From: Hydractinia symbiolongicarpus
Taxonomy: Eukaryota > Cnidaria > Hydrozoa > Anthoathecata > Hydractiniidae
NCBI RefSeq assembly: GCF_029227915.1
Contig: NC_079882.1
Span: 30,248,001-30,312,000, forward strand
Length of the DNA: 64,000 bases
Reading direction: 5' to 3'
Shown here piece by piece: positions 13,701 through 27,494 of this stretch. The notes beneath the pieces are model-generated. The model searched no databases. It had not been told where the DNA came from and saw only the letters and a list, made by a program, of their open reading frames with translations. Numbering within the stretch: position 1 is the stretch's first letter; every line of letters begins with the position of its first letter. Position numbers and translations under genes: made by a program.

Positions 13701-15570
13701 CGCTACCACAGCGCCTAGTGTAATCGTTGAATTCAATCAATCATGCAAAATTAAGAAGAATGTTATTTCTTGGAGTCCAATTGGCTCATTTATCACATTT
13801 ATAATGTCAAAGTCAAAAACCAGTTCAAATAAGTCCCACAGTCAATCGTTTCAATGTTAAAAGCGATGCAACTTGGTAATATCAGAAACATAACGCTAAA
13901 CACATGTTGGTACGAATATGTGACGCAGCCGTTGTAACTCAAATGCACTGGTACAGTTAGAAAGTCAATGACATAAAGTTTTTGAAACTGTCTCTATTTC
14001 CTCAGCGCGCGCTAACGGCTAAGATTGGTCCCACAGTAAAAAATGACTTATTTATCTACATTTTTAATAAAGCGCTATCACAGCGCCCAGTGTAATCGTT
14101 GAGTTCAAGCTCACAGCGCCCAGTGTAATCGTTGAGTTCAAAATTAAGAAGAATGTTACGTCTTGGAGTCCAATTGTCTCATTTATCACATTTATAAGTT
14201 CAAAGTCCAAAATCAGACCAATTAAGTCCCACAGTCAATTGTTTCACTGTTAAAAGCCATGCAACCTGGTAATATCTGAAACATAACGCTAAATACATGT
14301 TGGTTCCAATATGTGACGCAACCGTTGTAACTCAAACGGACTGATACCCTTAGAAAGTTAATGAAATATAGTTTTTGAAACTGTCGCTATTTCTTTAGCG
14401 CGCTAGGATTGTCCCACAGTATATAATGACTTATTTATCTACATTTTTAAATAAAGCGCTACCACAGCGCCTACTGTAATCGTTGAGTTCAATCAATCAT
14501 GTAAAATTAAGAAGAATGTTACTTCTTGGAGTCCAATTAGCTCATTTATAACATTTATAAGTTCAAAGTCCAAAATCAGTTCAACTAAGTCCCACAGTCA
14601 ATTGTTTCACTGTTAAAAGCGATGCAACCTAGTAATATCAGAAACATAACGCTAAATACATGTTGGTTCCAATATGTGACGCAACCGTTGTAACTCAAAC
14701 CGACTGATACCCTTAGAAAGTTAATGAAATAAAGTTTTTGAAACTGTCTCTATTTCCTCAGCATGCGCTAACGGCAAAGATTGGTCCCACAGTTCAAAAG
14801 AATTATCCAAATTTCTAAATGAAGTGCTACCGCAGCGCCCAGCGTAACCACTGAATTCCGGCAATCATGTCAAAATGTGAAAAATGTTATTTCTTGCAGT
14901 CCAATTGGCTCATTTATCACATTTATAAGTTCAAAGTCCAAAATCAGTTCAACTAAGTCCCACAGTCAATTGTTTCACTGTTAAAAGCGATGCAACCTAG
15001 TAATATCAGAAACATAACGCTAACTACATGTTGGTACGAATATGTGACGCAGCCGCTGTAATTCAAACGCACTCATACCGTTAGAAAGTCAATGAGATAA
15101 AGTTTTTGAAACTGTCTCCATTTCCTCAGCGCGCGCTAACGGCTAAGATTGGTCCCACAGTACAAAATGACTTATTTATCTAAACTTCTAAATGAAGCGC
15201 TACTGCAGCGCCCAGTATAATCGCTGAATTCCAGCAATCATGTCAAAATAAGAAGAATGTTATTTCTTGGCGTCCAATTGGCTCATTTATCACATTTATA
15301 AGTTCAAAGTCCAAAATCAGTTCAATGAAGTCCCACAGTCAATTGTTTCACTGTTAAAAGCCATGCAACCTGGTAATATCTGAAACATATCGCTAAATAC
15401 ATGTTGGTTCCAATATGTGACGCAACCGTTGTAACTCAAACCGACTGATACCGTTAGAAAGTCAATGAAATGTAGTTTTTGAGACCGTCTTTTTTTCTTC
15501 AGCGCGAGATAACGGCTAGGATTGGTCCCACAGTAAAAAATGACTTTTTTATCTACATTTTTTAATAAAG
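13701..15570. repeat. Pentameric higher-order repeat, copy 2 (1870 bp)
   Basis: Second tandem copy of the five-monomer block, starting at CGCTACCACA and ending before CGCTATCACA at 15571, where the sequence departs from copy 1. It includes the 33-bp internal duplication at 14078, exactly 1870 bp from that in copy 1. Confidence 0.92.
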
Positions 15571-15900
15571 CGCTATCACAGCGCCCAGTGTAATCGTTGA
15601 GTTCAAGCAATCATGTCAAATTAAGAAGATTGTTATTTCTTGGAGTCCAATTGTCTCATTTATCACATTTATAAGTTCAAAGTCCAAAATCAGTTCAATG
15701 AAGTCCCACAGTCAATTGTCTCACTGTTAAAAGCGATGCAACCTAGTAATATTAGAAAAATATCGCTAAATACATGTTGGTACGAATATGTGACACAACC
15801 GTTGTGACTCAAACCGACTTATACCGTTAGAAAGTCAATGAAATGTAGTTTTTGAAACTGTCTTTATTTCTTCAGCGCGAGCTAACAGCAAGGATTGGTC

Positions 15901-17380
15901 CCACAGTAAAAAATGACTTATTGATCTACATTTTTTAATAAAGCGCTATCACAGCGCCCAGTGTAATCGTTGAGTTCAAGCAATCATGTCAAATTAGAAG
16001 AATATTATTTCTTGGAGTCCAATTGTCTCATTTATCACATTTATAAGTTCAAAGTCCAAAATCAGTTCAATGAAGTCCCACAGTCAATCGTTTCACTGTT
16101 AAAAGCGATGCAACCTGGTAATATCTGGAACAATCACTAAATACATGTTGGTACGAATATTTGACGCAACCGTTGTAACTCAAACGGACTGATACCCTTA
16201 GAAAGTCAATGAAATAAAGTTTTTGAAACTGTCTCTATTTCCTCAGCATGCGCTAACGGCAAAGATTGGTCCCACAGTTCAAAAGGAATTATCCAAATTT
16301 CTAAATTAAATGCTACCGCAGCGCCTAGCGTAACCACTGAATTCCAGCAATCAAGTCAAAATGAGAAAAATGTTATTTCTTGCAGTCCAATTGGCTCATT
16401 TATCACATTTATAATGTCAAATTCAAAAACCAGTTCAACTAAGTCCCACAGTCAATTGTTTCACTGGTAAAAGCGATGCAACCTGGTAATATAAGAAACA
16501 TATCGCTAAATACATGTTGGTACGAATATGCGACGCAGCCGTTGTAACTCAAATGCACTGATACAGTTAGAAAGTCAATGAGATAAAGTTTTTGAAACTG
16601 TCTCCATTTCCTCAGCGCGCGCTAACGGCTAAGATTGGTCCCACAGTAAAAAATGACTTATTTATCTACATTTTTTAATAAAGCGCTATCACAGCGCCCA
16701 GTGTAATCGTTGAGTTCAAGCAATCATGTCAAATTAGAAGAATATTATTTCTTGGAGTCCAATTGTCTCATTTATCACATTTATAAGTTCAAAGTCCAAA
16801 ATCAGTTCAATGAAGTCCCACAGTCAATCGTTTCACTGTTAAAAGCGATGCAACCTGGTAATATCTGGAACAATCACTAAATACATGTTGGTACGAATAT
16901 TTGACGCAACCGTTGTAACTCAAACGGACTGATACCCTTAGAAAGTCAATGAAATAAAGTTTTTGAAACTGTCTCTATTTCCTCAGCATGCGCTAACGGC
17001 AAAGATTGGTCCCACAGTTGAAAAGGAATTATCCAAATTTCTAAATTAAATGCTACCGCAGCGCCTAGCGTAACCACTGAATTCCAGCAATCAAGTCAAA
17101 ATGAGAAAAATGTTATTTCTTGCAGTCCAATTGGCTCATTTATCACATTTATAAAGTCAAAGTCAAAAACCAGTTCAACTAAGTCCCACAGTCAATTGTT
17201 TCACTGTTAAAAGCGATGCAACCTAGTAATATCAGAAACATAACGCTAAATACATGTTGGTACGAATATGCGACGCAGCCGTTGTAACTCAAATGCACTG
17301 ATACCGTTAGAAAGGCAATGAGATAAAGTTTTTGAAACTGTCTCCATTTCCTCAGCGCGCGCTAACGGCTAAGATTGGTC
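15901..17380. repeat. Dimeric higher-order repeat, two copies of 740 bp
   Basis: The segment 15901-16640 is repeated at 16641-17380. Both copies share unusual variants, including a shortened AAATTAGAAGAATATT stretch (15991 and 16731) and TCTGGAACAATCACTAA. A few differences exist, such as CACTGGTAA against CACTGTTAA, so the duplication is older than the 1870-bp one or has since diverged. Confidence 0.85.
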
Positions 17381-18169
17381 CCACAGTAAAAAATGACTTA
17401 TTTATCTACATTTTTTAACAAAGCGCTATTACAGCGCCCAGTGTAATCGTTGAGTTCCAGCAATCATGTCAAGTTAAGAAGAATGTTTTTTCTCGGAGTC
17501 CAATTGTCTCATTTATCATATTTGTAAGGTCAAAGTCAAAAATCAGTTCAATTAAGTCCCACAGTCAATTGTTTCACTGTTTAAAGCCATGCAACCTGGT
17601 AATATCTGAAACATATCGCTAAGTACATGTTGGTACGAATATGTGACGAAACCGTTGTAACTCAAACCGACTGATACCGTTAGAAAGTCAATGAAATGTA
17701 GTTTTTGAGACCGTCTTTTTTCTTCAGCGCGAGATAACGGCTAGGATTGGTCCCACAGTAAAAAATGACTTATTTATCTACATTTTTTAATAAAGCGCTA
17801 TCACAGCGCCGAGTGTAATCGTTGAGTTCAAGCAATCATGTCAAATTAAGAAGATTGTTATTTCTTGGAGTCCAATTGTCTCATTTATCACATTTATAAG
17901 TTCAAAGTCCAAAATCAGTTCAATGAAGTCCCACAGTCAATTGTTTCACCGTTAAAAGCCATGCAACCTGGTAATATCTGAAACATATCGCTAAAAACAT
18001 GCTGGTACGAATATGTGACACAACCGTTGTGACTCAAACGGACTGATACCGCTAGAAACTCAATGAAATGTAGGTTTTTAAACTGTCTCTATATCTTCAG
18101 CGAGTGCTAACGGCTAGGATTGGTCCAAATGTAAATAGTGACTTAATTATCTACATTTTTAAATGAGGC

Positions 18170-20033
18170 GCTACCACAGCGCCCAGTGTAATTGCTGAGT
18201 TCCAGTAATCATGTCAAATTAAGAAGAATGTTTTTTCTTGGAGTCCAATTGTCTCATTTATCATATTTATAAGGTCAAAATCAAAAATCAGTTCAATTAA
18301 GTCCCACAGTCAATCGTTTCACTGTTAAAAGCCATGCAACCTAATAACATTAGAGAAATATCGCTAAATACATGTTGGTTCCAATATGTGAGGCAACCGT
18401 TGTAACTCAAACCGACTTATACCGTTAGAAAATCAATGAAATGTAGTTTTTGAAACTGTCTTTATTTCTTCAGCGCGAGGTAACGGCAAGGATTGGTCCC
18501 ACAGTAAAAAATGACTTATTTATCTACATTTATTAATAAAGCGCTATCACAGCGCCCAGTGTAATCGTTGAGTTCAAGCAATCATGTCAAATTAAGAAGA
18601 ATGTTATTTCTTGGAGTCCAATTGTCTCATTTATCACATTTATAAGTTCAATGTCCAAAATCAGTTCAATGAAGTCCCACAGTCAATTGTTTCACTGTTG
18701 AAAGCCATGCAACCTGGTAATATCTGGAACATATCGCTAAATACATATTGGTACGAATATGTGACGCAACCGTTGTGACTCAAACGGACTGATACCGCTA
18801 GAAACTCAATGAAATGTAGGTTTTAAAACTATCTCCATATCTTCAGCGCGTGCTAACGGCTAGGATTGGCCCCACTGTAAATAACGACGTAATTATCTAC
18901 ATTTTTAAATGAGGCGCTACCACAGCGCCCAGTGTAATCGCTGAGTTCCAGTAATCATGTCAAGTTAAGAAGAATGTTTTTTCTTGGAGTCCAATTGTCT
19001 CATTTATCATATTTATAAGGTCAAAATCAAAAATCAGTTTAACTAAGTCCCACAGTCAATCGTTTCACTGTTAAAAGCGATGCAACCTAGTAATATTAGA
19101 AAAATATCGCTAAATACATGTTGGTTCCAATATGTGACGCAGCCGTTGTAACTCAATCGCACTGATACCGTTAGAAAGTCAATGAGATAAAGTTTTTGAA
19201 ACTGTCTCCATTTCCTCAGCGCGCGCTAACGGCTAAGATTGGTCCCACAGTACAAAATGACTTATCTATCTAAACTTCTAAATGAAGCGCTACCGCAGCG
19301 CCCAGTATAACCGCCGCATTCCAGCAATTATGTCAAAATAAGAAGAATGTTATTTCTTGGCGTCCAATTGGCTCATTTATCACATTTATAAGTTCCAAGT
19401 CCAAAATCAGTTCAGTGAAGTCCCACAGTCAATTGTTTCACTGTTAAAAGCTATGCAACCTGGTAATATCTGAAACATATCGCTAAATACATGTTGGTAC
19501 GAATATGCGACACAACCGTTGTGACTCAAACGGACTGATACCGCTAGAAACTCAATGAAATGTAGGTTTTAAAGCTGTCTCTATATCTTCAGCGAGGGCT
19601 AACGGCTAGGATTGGTCCCACTGTAAATAATGACTTAATTATCTACATTTTAAATGAGGCGCTACCACAGCGCCCAGTGTAATCGCTGAGTTCCAGTAAT
19701 CATGTAAAATTAAGAAGAATGTTTTTTCTTGGAGTCCAATTGTCTCATTTATCATATTTATAAGGTCAAAGTCAAAAATCAGTTCCAATAAATCCCACAG
19801 TCAATCGTTTCACTGTTAAAAGCGATGCAACCTTGTAATATCAGAAACATATCGCTAAATACATGTTGGTACGAATATGTGACGCAACCGTTGTAACTCA
19901 AACGGACTGATACCCTTAGAAAGTCAATGAGATAAATTTTTTGAAACTGTCTCCATTTCCTCAGCGCGCGCTAATGGTTAAGATTGGTCCCACAGTAAAA
20001 AATGACTTATTTATCTACATTTTTAAATGAGGC
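18170..20033. repeat. Five-monomer higher-order repeat, copy A (1864 bp)
   Basis: The block is marked by the variant CTAATAACATTAGAG at 18341, which recurs at 20205, an offset of 1864 bp. It also holds a TTCAGTGAAG variant at 19411. Most of the block is found again in 20034-22269, but with one extra monomer in that second copy. Confidence 0.82.
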
Positions 20034-22269
20034 GCTACCACAGCGCCCAGTGTAATTGCTGAGTTCCAGTAATCATGTCAAATTAAGAAGAATGTTTTTT
20101 CTTGGAGTCCAATTGTCTCATTTATCATATTTATAAGGTCAAAATCAAAAATCAGTTCAATTAAGTCCCACAGTCAATCGTTTCACTGTTAAAAGCCATG
20201 CAACCTAATAACATTAGAGAAATATCGCTAAATACATGTTGGTTCCAATATGTGAGGCAACCGTTGTAACTCAAACTGACTTATACCGTTAGAAAATCAA
20301 TGAAATGTAGTTTTTGAAACTGTCTTTATTTCTTCAGCGCGAGGTAACGGCAAGGATTGGTCCCACAGTAAAAAATGACTTATTTATCTACATTTATTAA
20401 TAAAGCGCTATCACAGCGCCCAGTGTAATCGTTGAGTTCAAGCAATCATGTCAAATTAAGAAGAATGTTATTTCTTGGAGTCCAATTGTCTCATTTATCA
20501 CATTTATAAGTTCAATGTCCAAAATCAGTTCAATGAAGTCCCACAGTCAATTGTTTCACTGTTGAAAGCCATGCAACCTGGTAATATCTGGAACATATCG
20601 CTAAATACATGTTGGTACGAATATGTGACGCAACCGTTGTGACTCAACCGGACTGATACTGCTAGAAACTCAATGAAATGTAGGTTTTAAAACTATCTCT
20701 ATATCTTCAGCGCGTGCTAACGGCTAGGATTGGCCTCACTGTAAATAACGACGTAATTATTTACATTTTTAAATAAGGCGCTACCACAGCGCCCAGTGTA
20801 ATCGCTGAGTTCCAGTAATCATGTCAAGTTAAGAAGAATGTTTTTTCTTGGAGTCCAATTGTCTCATTTATCATATTTATAAGGTCAAAATCAAAAATCA
20901 GTTTAACTAAGTCCCACAGTCAATCGTTTCACTGTTAAAAGCGATGCAACCTAGTAATATTAGAAAAATATCGCTAAATACATGTTGGTTCCAATATGTG
21001 ACGCAACCGTTGTAACTCAAACCGACTGATACCGTGAGAATGTCAATGAAATGGAGTTTTTGAAACTGTCTTTATTTCTTCAGCGCAAGCTAACGGCAAG
21101 GATTGGTCCCACAGTAAAAAATGACTTATTGATCTACATTTTTTTATAAAGCGCTATCACAGCGCCCAGTATAACCGCCGAATTCCAGCAATTATGTCAA
21201 AATAAGAAGAATGTTATTTCTTGGCGTCCAATTGGCTCATTTATCACATTTATAAGTTCAAAGTCAAAAACCAGATCAACTAAGTCCCACAGTCAATCGT
21301 TTCACTGTTAAAAGCGATGCCACCTAGTAATATCAGAAACATAACGCTAAATACATGTTGGTACGAATATGTGACGCAGCCGTTGTAACTCAATCGCACT
21401 GATACCGTTAGAAAGTCAATGAGATAAAGTTTTTGAGACTGTCTCCATTTCCTCAGCGCGCGCTAACGGCTAAGATTGGTCCCACAGTACAAAATGACTT
21501 ATCTATCTAAACTTCTAAATGAAGCGCTACCGCAGCGCCCAGTATAACCGCCGAATTCCAGCAATTATGTCAAAATAAGAAGAATGTTATTTCTTGGCGT
21601 CCAATTGGCTCATTTATCACATTTATAAGTTCAAAGTCCAAAATCAGTTCAGTGAAGTCCCACAGTCAATTGTTTCACTGTTAAAAGCTATGCAACCTGG
21701 TAATATCTGAAACATATCGCTAAATACATGTTGGTACGAATATGCGACACAACCGTTGTGACTCAAACGGACTGATACCGCTAGAAACTCAATGAAATGT
21801 AGGTTTTAAAGCTGTCTCTATATCTTCAGCGAGGGCTAACGGCTAGGATTGGTCCCACTGTAAATAATGACTTAATTATCTACATTTTAAATGAGGCGCT
21901 ACCACAGCGCCCAGTGTAATCGCTGAGTTCCAGTAATCATGTAAAATTAAGAAGAATGTTTTTTTTTGGAGTCCAATTGTCTCATTTATCATATTTATAA
22001 GGTCAAAGTCAAAAATCAGTTCCAATAAATCCCACAGTCAATCGTTTCACTGTTAAAAGCGATGCAACCTTGTAATATCAGAAACATATCGCTAAATACA
22101 TGTTGGTACGAATATGTGACGCAACCGTTGTAACTCAAACGGACTGATACCCTTAGAAAGTCAATGAGATAAATTTTTTGAAACTGTCTCCATTTCCTCA
22201 GCGCGCGCTAATGGTTAAGATTGGTCCCACAGTAAAAAATGACTTATTTATCTACATTTTTAAATAAAG
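20034..22269. repeat. Six-monomer derivative, copy B (~2236 bp)
   Basis: The first part, to about 21000, follows copy A at an offset of 1864 bp. After one additional monomer (about 21000-21373) the match resumes at an offset of 2237 bp: CAATCGCACT lies at 19154 and 21391, TTCAGTGAAG at 19411 and 21648. Copy B is therefore copy A plus one inserted monomer, a direct trace of out-of-register exchange by one unit. Confidence 0.8.
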
Positions 22270-24880
22270 CGCTACCACAGCGCCAAGTGTAATCGTTGAG
22301 TTCAATCAATCATGTAAAATTAAGAAGAATGTTACTTCTTGGAGTCCAATTGTCTCATTTATCATACTTATAAGGTCAAAATCAAAAATCAGTTCAACTA
22401 AGTCCCACAGTCAATCGTTTCACTGTTAAAAGCGATGCAACCTAGTAATATTAGAAAAATATCGCTAAATACATGTTGGTTCCAATATGTGACGCAACCG
22501 TTGTAACTCAAACCGACTGATACCGTTAGAAAGTCAATGAAATGTAGTTTTTGAAACTGTCTTTATTTCTTCAGCGCAAGCTAACGGCAAGGATTTGTCC
22601 CACAGTATAAAATGACATATTTATCTACATTTTTAAATAAAGAGCTACCACAGCGCGCAGCGTAACCACTGATTTCCAGCAATCATGTCAAAATGAGAAA
22701 AATGTTATTTCTTGCAGTCCAATTGGCTCATTTATCACATTTATAATGTCAAAGTCCAAAATCAGTTCAATTAAGTCCCACAGTCAATTGTTTCACTGTT
22801 AAAAGCCATGCAACCTGGTAATGTCTGAAACATATCGCTGAATACATGTTGGTACGAATATGTGACGCAACCGTTGTGACTCAAACAGACTGATACCGTT
22901 AGAAATTCAATGAAATATAGTTTTTGCAACTGTCGCTATTTCTTCAGCGCGCGCTAACGGCTAGGATTGGTCCCACAGTATAAAATGACATATTTATCTA
23001 CATTTTTAAATAAAGCGCTACCACAGCGCCTAGTGTAATCGTTGAGTTCAATCAATCATGAAAAATTAGGAAGAATGTTACTTCTCGGAGTCCAATTGGC
23101 TCATTTATCACATTTATAAGTTCAAAGTCCAAAATCAGTTCAATTAAGTCCCACAGTCAATTGTTTCACTGTTTAAAGCCATGCAACCTGGTAATATCTG
23201 AAACATATCGCTAAGTACATGTTGGTACGAATATGTGACGAAACCGTTGTAACTCAAACCGACTGATACCGTTAGAAAGTCAATGAAATGTAGTTTTTGA
23301 GACCGTCTTTTTTCTTCAGCGCGAGATAACGGCTAGGATTGGTCCCACAGTAAAAAATGACTTATTTATCTACATTTTTTAATAAAGCGCTATCACAGCG
23401 CCGAGTGTAATCGTTGAGTTCAAGCAATCATGTCAAATTAAGAAGATTGTTATTTCTTGGAGTCCAATTGTCTCATTTATCACATTTACAAGTTCAAAGT
23501 CCAAAATCAGTTCAATGAAGTCCCACAGTCAATTGTTTCACCGTTAAAAGCCATGCAACCTGGTAATATCTGAAACATATCGCTAAAAACATGCTGGTAC
23601 GAATATGTGACACAACCGTTGTGACTCAAACGGACTGATACCGCTAGAAACTCAATGAAATGTAGGTTTTAAAACTGTCTCTATATCTTCAGCGAGTGCT
23701 AACGGCTAGGATTGGTCCAAATGTAAATAGTGACTTAATTATCTACATTTTTAAATGAGGCGCTACCACAGCGCCCAGTGTAATTGCTGAGTTCCAGTAA
23801 TCATGTCAAATTAAGAAGAATGTTTTTTCTTGGAGTCCAATTGTCTCATTTATCATATTTATAAGGTCAAAATCAAAAATCAGTTCAATTAAGTCCCACA
23901 GTCAATCGTTTCACTGTTAAAAGCCATGCAACCTAATAACATTAGAGAAATATGGCTAAATACATGTTGGTTCCAATATGTGAGGCAACCGTTGTAACTC
24001 AAACCGACTGATACCGTTAGAAAATCAATGAAATGTAGTTTTTGAAACTGTCTTTATTTCTTCAGCGCGAGGTAACGGCAAGGATTGGTCCCACAGTAAA
24101 AAATGACTTATTTATCTACATTTATTAATAAAGCGCTATCACAGCGGCCAGTGTAATCGTTGAGTTCAAGCAATCATGTCAAATTAAGAAGAATGTTATT
24201 TCTTGGAGTCCAATTGCCTCATTTATCACATTTATAAGTTCAATGTCCAAAATCAGTTCAATGAAGTCCCACAGTCAATTGTTTCACTGTTGAAAGCCAT
24301 GCAACCTGGTAATATCTGGAACATATCGCTAAATACATGTTGGTACGAATATGTGACGCAACCGTTGTGACTCAAACGGACTGATACCGCTAGAAACTCA
24401 ATGAAATGTAGGTTTTAAAACTATCTCTATATCTTCAGCGCGTGCTAACGGCTAGGATTGGCCCCACTGTAAATAACGACGTAATTATCTACATTTTTAA
24501 ATGAGGCGCTACCACAGCGCCCAGTGTAATCGCTGAGTTCCAGTAATCATGTCAAATTAAGAAGAATGTTTTTTCTTGTAGTCCAATTGTCTCATTTATC
24601 ATATTTATAAGGTCAAAATCAAAAATCAGTTTAACTAAGTCCCACAGTCAATCGTTTCACTAATAAAAGCGATGCAACCTAGTAATATTAGAAAAATATC
24701 GCTAAATACATGTTGGTTCCAATATGTGACGCAACCGTTGTAACTCAAACCGACTGATACCGTGAGAATGTCAATGAAATGGAGTTTTTGAAACTGTCTT
24801 TATTTCTTCAGCGCAAGCTAACGGCAAGGATTGGTCCCACAGTAAAAAATGACTTATTGATCTACATTTTTTTAATAAAG
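22270..24880. repeat. Seven-monomer higher-order repeat, copy 1 (2611 bp)
   Basis: Seven monomers repeated in tandem at 24881-27494. Matching landmarks include CGCCAAGTGT near 22281 and 24892, GGATTTGTCC at 22591 and 25202, and the rare TGTTTCACCG variant. Differences seen between the copies are very few; one is TCTGGAACAT in this copy against TCTGGATCAT in the second. Monomers within the block differ much more from each other. Confidence 0.92.
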
Positions 24881-27494
24881 CGCTACCACAGCGCCAAGTG
24901 TAATCGTTGAGTTCAATCAATCATGTAAAATTAAGAAGAATGTTACTTCTTGGAGTCCAATTGTCTCATTTATCATACTTATAAGGTCAAAATCAAAAAT
25001 CAGTTCAACTAAGTCCCACAGTCAATCGTTTCACTGTTAAAAGCGATGCAACCTAGTAATATTAGAAAAATATCGCTAAATACATGTTGGTTCCAATATG
25101 TGACGCAACCGTTGTAACTCAAACCGACTGATACCGTTAGAAAGTCAATGAAATGTAGTTTTTGAAACTGTCTTTATTTCTTCAGCGCAAGCTAACGGCA
25201 AGGATTTGTCCCACAGTATAAAATGACATATTTATCTACATTTTTAAATAAAGAGCTACCACAGCGCGCAGCGTAACCACTGATTTCCAGCAATCATGTC
25301 AAAATGAGAAAAATGTTATTTCTTGCAGTCCAATTGGCTCATTTATCACATTTATAATGTCAAAGTCCAAAATCAGTTCAATTAAGTCCCACAGTCAATT
25401 GTTTCACTGTTAAAAGCCATGCAACCTGGTAATGTCTGAAACATATCGCTGAATACATGTTGGTACGAATATGTGACGCAACCGTTGTGACTCAAACAGA
25501 CTGATACCGTTAGAAATTCAATGAAATATAGTTTTTGCAACTGTCGCTATTTCTTCAGCGCGCGCTAACGGCTAGGATTGGTCCCACAGTATAAAATGAC
25601 ATATTTATCTACATTTTTAAATAAAGCGCTACCACAGCGCCTAGTGTAATCGTTGAGTTCAATCAATCATGAAAAATTAGGAAGAATGTTACTTCTCGGA
25701 GTCCAATTGGCTCATTTATCACATTTATAAGTTCAAAGTCCAAAATCAGTTCAATTAAGTCCCACAGTCAATTGTTTCACTGTTTAAAGCCATGCAACCT
25801 GGTAATATCTGAAACATATCGCTAAGTACATGTTGGTACGAATATGTGACGAAACCGTTGTAACTCAAACCGACTGATACCGTTAGAAAGTCAATGAAAT
25901 GTAGTTTTTGAGACCGTCTTTTTTCTTCAGCGCGAGATAACGGCTAGGATTGGTCCCACAGTAAAAAATGACTTATTTATCTACATTTTTTAATAAAGCG
26001 CTATCACAGCGCCGAGTGTAATCGTTGAGTTCAAGCAATCATGTCAAATTAAGAAGATTGTTATTTCTTGGAGTCCAATTGTCTCATTTATCACATTTAC
26101 AAGTTCAAAGTCCAAAATCAGTTCAATGAAGTCCCACAGTCAATTGTTTCACCGTTAAAAGCCATGCAACCTGGTAATATCTGAAACATATCGCTAAAAA
26201 CATGCTGGTACGAATATGTGACACAACCGTTGTGACTCAAACGGACTGATACCGCTAGAAACTCAATGAAATGTAGGTTTTAAAACTGTCTCTATATCTT
26301 CAGCGAGTGCTAACGGCTAGGATTGGTCCAAATGTAAATAGTGACTTAATTATCTACATTTTTAAATGAGGCGCTACCACAGCGCCCAGTGTAATTGCTG
26401 AGTTCCAGTAATCATGTCAAATTAAGAAGAATGTTTTTTCTTGGAGTCCAATTGTCTCATTTATCATATTTATAAGGTCAAAATCAAAAATCAGTTCAAT
26501 TAAGTCCCACAGTCAATCGTTTCACTGTTAAAAGCCATGCAACCTAATAACATTAGAGAAATATGGCTAAATACATGTTGGTTCCAATATGTGAGGCAAC
26601 CGTTGTAACTCAAACCGACTGATACCGTTAGAAAATCAATGAAATGTAGTTTTTGAAACTGTCTTTATTTCTTCAGCGCGAGGTAACGGCAAGGATTGGT
26701 CCCACAGTAAAAAATGACTTATTTATCTACATTTATTAATAAAGCGCTATCACAGCGGCCAGTGTAATCGTTGAGTTCAAGCAATCATGTCAAATTAAGA
26801 AGAATGTTATTTCTTGGAGTCCAATTGCCTCATTTATCACATTTATAAGTTCAATGTCCAAAATCAGTTCAATGAAGTCCCACAGTCAATTGTTTCACTG
26901 TTGAAAGCCATGCAACCTGGTAATATCTGGATCATATCGCTAAATACATGTTGGTACGAATATGTGACGCAACCGTTGTGACTCAAACGGACTGATACCG
27001 CTAGAAACTCAATGAAATGTAGGTTTTAAAACTATCTCTATATCTTCAGCGCGTGCTAACGGCTAGGATTGGCCCCACTGTAAATAACGACGTAATTATC
27101 TACATTTTTAAATGAGGCGCTACCACAGCGCCCAGTGTAATCGCTGAGTTCCAGTAATCATGTCAAATTAAGAAGAATGTTTTTTCTTGTAGTCCAATTG
27201 TCTCATTTATCATATTTATAAGGTCAAAATCAAAAATCAGTTTAACTAAGTCCCACAGTCAATCGTTTCACTAATAAAAGCGATGCAACCTAGTAATATT
27301 AGAAAAATATCGCTAAATACATGTTGGTTCCAATATGTGACGCAACCGTTGTAACTCAAACCGACTGATACCGTGAGAATGTCAATGAAATGGAGTTTTT
27401 GAAACTGTCTTTATTTCTTCAGCGCAAGCTAACGGCAAGGATTGGTCCCACAGTAAAAAATGACTTATTGATCTACATTTTTTTAATAAAGCGC
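24881..27494. repeat. Seven-monomer higher-order repeat, copy 2 (~2611 bp)
   Basis: Second tandem copy of the 2611-bp block. It diverges from the start of copy 2 at about 27495, where GCGCTATCAC replaces GCGCTACCAC. At more than 5.2 kb for the pair, this is the longest near-exact duplication in the window. Confidence 0.92.

Noticed and set aside
13447-13740. 97-codon open frame on the minus strand, repeated at 15317-15610
   Set aside because: It lies inside satellite monomers and is present twice only because of the 1870-bp duplication. Equivalent frames are closed by stops in other monomers, and the supposed start and end vary.
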